Positions 62,266 to 64,000 of a DNA stretch of 64,000 bases are shown piece by piece. The notes under the pieces are model-generated. The model was not told the origin of the DNA and did not search any database. It saw nothing but the letters and a program-made list of their open reading frames with translations. The position numbers and the translations under genes were made by a program. This DNA comes from Roseomonas aeriglobus (GTDB lineage: Bacteria > Pseudomonadota > Alphaproteobacteria > Sphingomonadales > Sphingomonadaceae), in NCBI GenBank assembly GCA_016937575.1, contig JAFHKN010000002.1, forward strand, positions 1,240,001-1,304,000, in the 5' to 3' direction. How positions within the stretch are numbered: the first letter of the stretch is position 1; each line of letters starts with the position of its first letter.

Positions 62266-62721
62266 ATGGCTACGGTTCTCGAGACGTCGGGCGACATTCC
62301 GTTTCCGGCGAACGACACAGGCGACGGATATCGGCCCAGCGCCGATGAACCCTTCATGAATCCGCGCCAGCAGGACTATTTCCGCGCCAAGTTGAATGCG
62401 TGGAAGGACGCGATCTATCGCGAGGCCGCCGGTACGCTCACACAATTGCAGACCGATTCGCTGCGCGAATCCGACATTGCCGATCGCGCGACCAGCGAAA
62501 CCGACTGGGGCATCGAACTGCGCACCCGCGACCGCCAGCGCAAGCTGATCGCCAAGATCGACGCGGCGCTGCGCCGGATCGACGAGGGCGAATACGGCTA
62601 TTGCGAAGTGACCGGGGAGCCGATCCCGCTCGGTCGACTCGAAGCCCGTCCGACCGCGACGATGACCGTCGAGGCCCAGGAGCGGCACGAGCGCAACGAG
62701 CGTGTCTCGCGCGAGGACTGA
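62266..62721 (+). CDS. dksA: RNA polymerase-binding transcription factor DksA
   Basis: A 151-residue DksA, which enters the RNA-polymerase secondary channel and with ppGpp resets promoter activity. The coiled-coil tip is built around LRESDIADRATSETDWGIE, then DRQRKLIAKIDAALRRIDEGEYGYCEVTGEPI. Only one Cys (GYCEVTG) of the four zinc Cys remains, as in other alphaproteobacterial DksA proteins. It ends RHERNERVSRED. ATG 62266 (MATVLETSGDIPF) has GGAGAGTGGGG upstream; an in-frame ATG 57 bases earlier is possible. Confidence 0.93.
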   Translation: MATVLETSGDIPFPANDTGDGYRPSADEPFMNPRQQDYFRAKLNAWKDAIYREAAGTLTQLQTDSLRESDIADRATSETDWGIELRTRDRQRKLIAKIDAALRRIDEGEYGYCEVTGEPIPLGRLEARPTATMTVEAQERHERNERVSRED

Positions 62722-62816
62722 CGCGGTTCAGCGGTTCCGTGCCGGCGTTTACGAAGTGGCAAGATTCGGCGTGATCTAATCGCGTCGCGCATACGATCTT
62801 CCACTCGGCCGGGACG

Positions 62817-63197
62817 ATGATGGACCAGTTTTCCTCTTCAGGCGAATTTGCCGGCCTCGATGCCGCATCCGGAGCGGCCGCTGGCCGCGACGGCGGGCGC
62901 GACAGCCTGCTGCTGGTCGCACCGCTCAAGCTCGCGTCGATGGCAGTGCCCGTCACCGTGCGTATCCGCAATCTGTCGAGCGGGGGCCTGATGGCCGAAT
63001 ATGCCGGCCGGGCGGACATCGGCGATGCGGCGGAAGTCGACGTGCGTGGCGTCGGGCTGGTCGCGGGTCGGGTCGCCTGGGTCGCGGAGGGCCGGATGGG
63101 CATCGCCTTCGACAAGGAGATCGACCCCAAGAAGGCGCGCAAGCCAGTGGCGGTCCCCTCGCGCAGGGCGGCCGCGGTCAAACGCGGAATCCTGTAG
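62817..63197 (+). CDS. PilZ-domain protein
   Basis: A 126-residue protein. The PilZ-type barrel covers about residues 30–105: LASMAVPVTVRIRNLSSGGLMAEY (the (D/N)xSxxG motif as NLSSGG), VRGVGLVAGRVAWV and RMGIAFDKEID. The arginine loop normally RxxxR is weak (GRDGGRDSLLL), so c-di-GMP binding is uncertain. N-terminus is acidic and Gly-rich. ATG 62817 or 62820; the start lacks a strong ribosome-binding site. Confidence 0.75.
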   Translation: MMDQFSSSGEFAGLDAASGAAAGRDGGRDSLLLVAPLKLASMAVPVTVRIRNLSSGGLMAEYAGRADIGDAAEVDVRGVGLVAGRVAWVAEGRMGIAFDKEIDPKKARKPVAVPSRRAAAVKRGIL

Positions 63198-63250
63198 CGT
63201 CGTCAGGGGCGGCGGTTTCGCCACCGCGGCCGCCCGGGCCTCACCCCATA

Positions 63251-63284
63251 CGAAAAAGCCCGGCGCTGCAGTCGCCGGGCTTCG
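63251..63284 (-). terminator. Rho-independent terminator for the leftward YdcH gene
   Basis: Stem AAGCCCGGCG / CGCCGGGCTT (63256–63265 and 63273–63282) with the five A residues 63253–63257 giving a T-run on the minus strand. Confidence 0.75.
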
Positions 63285-63310
63285 CCGTGTCTAGCGATCC
63301 TGCTGCGGGA

Positions 63311-63466
63311 TCAGCTGTTCGCCATTTCTTCCTTGAGGCGCAGCTTCCGCTTCTTCAGTTCGGCGATGGCTGCCTGGTCCGGCGCCGGTCGTCCCTGCTC
63401 GTCTGCGATCCGGGCGTCGAGCGAAGCATGCTTGGCTTCGAGCGCCGTATAATGCGCGGTCTGCAT
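63311..63466 (-). CDS. YdcH family protein (DUF465), copy 1
   Basis: A 51-residue coiled-coil-type protein: MQTAHYTALEAKHASLDARI then DQAAIAELKKRKLRLKEEM. DUF465 (YdcH) small proteins are of unknown function. ATG 63466 is preceded by AAGGAGAGAAC, and the long upstream in-frame codons are not credible. It is divergent from a paralogue 140 bases to the right. Confidence 0.85.
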   Translation of the reverse strand: MQTAHYTALEAKHASLDARIADEQGRPAPDQAAIAELKKRKLRLKEEMANS

Positions 63467-63606
63467 GGATTGTTCTCTCCTTGCTTTCAGTTGCGGGAGG
63501 ATGAGTAGACCATGGATCGCAGCGCTTGTCGCGGGGCGTTTTGGATGCAATCGGTGACGCGTGCGGTTTTGCGTGACGAAACGTGCGTGAGCGAAGGGTG
63601 GGGTCG

Positions 63607-63804
63607 ATGGACGAGGCCGAGGTTCGGCAGAAACTGGCGGCATTGAAGGTCGAGCATCGCGACCTGGATGCCGCGGCCGAGGCGCTGCTGTGCCAGACCG
63701 CGCCCGATCAGCTGCTGATCGCGCGGCTGAAGAAGCGCAAGCTGTTGCTGAAGGACGAAATGGCGCAGCTGGAAGACATGTTGATTCCCGACATCATCGC
63801 CTGA
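63607..63804 (+). CDS. YdcH family protein (DUF465), copy 2
   Basis: A 65-residue YdcH-type protein: VRQKLAALKVEHRDLDAAAE then LLIARLKKRKLLLKDEM, sharing the LKKRKLxLKxEM ending with the neighbouring divergent copy. Its C-terminus is extended by AQLEDMLIPDIIA. ATG 63607 follows AAGGGTGGGG. Function unknown. Confidence 0.85.
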   Translation: MDEAEVRQKLAALKVEHRDLDAAAEALLCQTAPDQLLIARLKKRKLLLKDEMAQLEDMLIPDIIA

Positions 63805-63964
63805 CGAGCGGACAGCGCCGTGACGTGGACGGTAAACGGGTCGTTAGCTTCGCAAGTGATCGCGCCGGATCGGGACACCCTGTCGGTGCGTTAACCCAAA
63901 ATCGGTCTTGGCGTGCCGAGTCGCGTCATGGCACGTGTTCCGCACAGGGGACAGGGAGTAGCAG

Positions 63965-64000
63965 ATGCGCGACGCGCCGCATTCGAGGATGCATCGCCGG
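63965..64000 (+). CDS. Start of an unidentified gene cut by the window end
   Basis: ATG at 63965 behind CAGGGAGTAG opens a frame of 12 codons (MRDAPHSRMHRR) that runs off the window. Too short to identify. The upstream 160 bases (63805–63964) hold no gene and presumably its promoter. Confidence 0.4.
   Translation, partial: MRDAPHSRMHRR

Noticed and set aside
63833..63847. TAAA-N7-TTAG as a CtrA site before the last, truncated gene
   Set aside because: Two mismatches to TTAA-N7-TTAA, and the downstream gene cannot be identified, so the call is too weak.

Overview
The window is chromosomal DNA of a high-G+C alphaproteobacterium, almost certainly a sphingomonad (Sphingomonas or a close relative). 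The evidence is the conserved gene runs phosphotransferase–murU–addB–addA–trxA, mfd–sdhE/recG and trpG–trpD–trpC–moaC–moeA–lexA, an alphaproteobacterial SOS box (GAAC-N7-GAAC) in front of lexA, a near-consensus CtrA box, and several protein families that are typical of sphingomonads (CC0125/CC1285-type lipoprotein, DOMON-like protein beside a DUF1343 protein, single-cysteine DksA). There is no prophage, insertion sequence, CRISPR array or rRNA. Most of the window is ordinary, densely packed housekeeping sequence.

Layout. 1–8 kb: the 3' end of a sugar-kinase-like phosphotransferase, murU (cell-wall sugar recycling), the AddAB recombination nuclease-helicase and thioredoxin. 8–15 kb: an orphan chemotaxis transducer behind a CtrA-like box, argJ, a secreted TonB-C-type protein, a small exported-type protein and secA. 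15–22 kb: a lipoprotein, a purine-salvage pair (adenine deaminase plus phosphoribosyltransferase), tRNA-Asn, nadK–moaA, and an EAL phosphodiesterase whose 3' end overlaps that of a GAF protein. 22–32 kb: mfd, sdhE, recG, a small transporter-like protein, a PilZ protein, tyrS, a DOMON-like protein and a NamZ-type exo-muramidase. 32–36 kb: three adjacent genes of unknown role (degenerate nucleotidyltransferase/membrane fusion, DUF2336 protein, histidine-kinase-like protein that lacks its phospho-acceptor histidine). 36–47 kb: gltX–gltA, comEC, and the long trpGDC–moaC–(nuclease-like gene)–moeA–lexA run. 47–59 kb: small secreted proteins, three peptide-hydrolase-type genes, rimO, a Sel1-repeat protein, a K+ channel, an NlpD-like protein, surE and serS. 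59–64 kb: a host-attachment-family protein, a strikingly low-complexity exported protein, dksA, a second PilZ protein and two tiny YdcH-type proteins.

Functional threads. DNA repair is strongly represented (addAB, mfd, recG, lexA). Peptidoglycan recycling links murU and its neighbouring kinase at the left end with the DUF1343/NamZ gene at 31 kb. Molybdenum-cofactor genes lie in two places (moaA; moaC and moeA). Many same-strand neighbours overlap by ATGA, so translational coupling is common.

The items most worth a second look are: (1) a G+C-poor PD-(D/E)XK/DUF5655 gene inserted, fully coupled, between moaC and moeA; (2) the 32–36 kb cluster with a His-to-Lys change in its H-box and a doubly degenerate enzyme fusion; (3) modular inverted repeats dispersed between genes; (4) the poly-Ser/Gly/Asn/Gln protein with a sorting-type C-terminus; (5) a 380-base structured gap between comEC and lexA; and (6) a secA-linked small ORF. 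I found no clear-cut new multi-gene defence or biosynthetic system.
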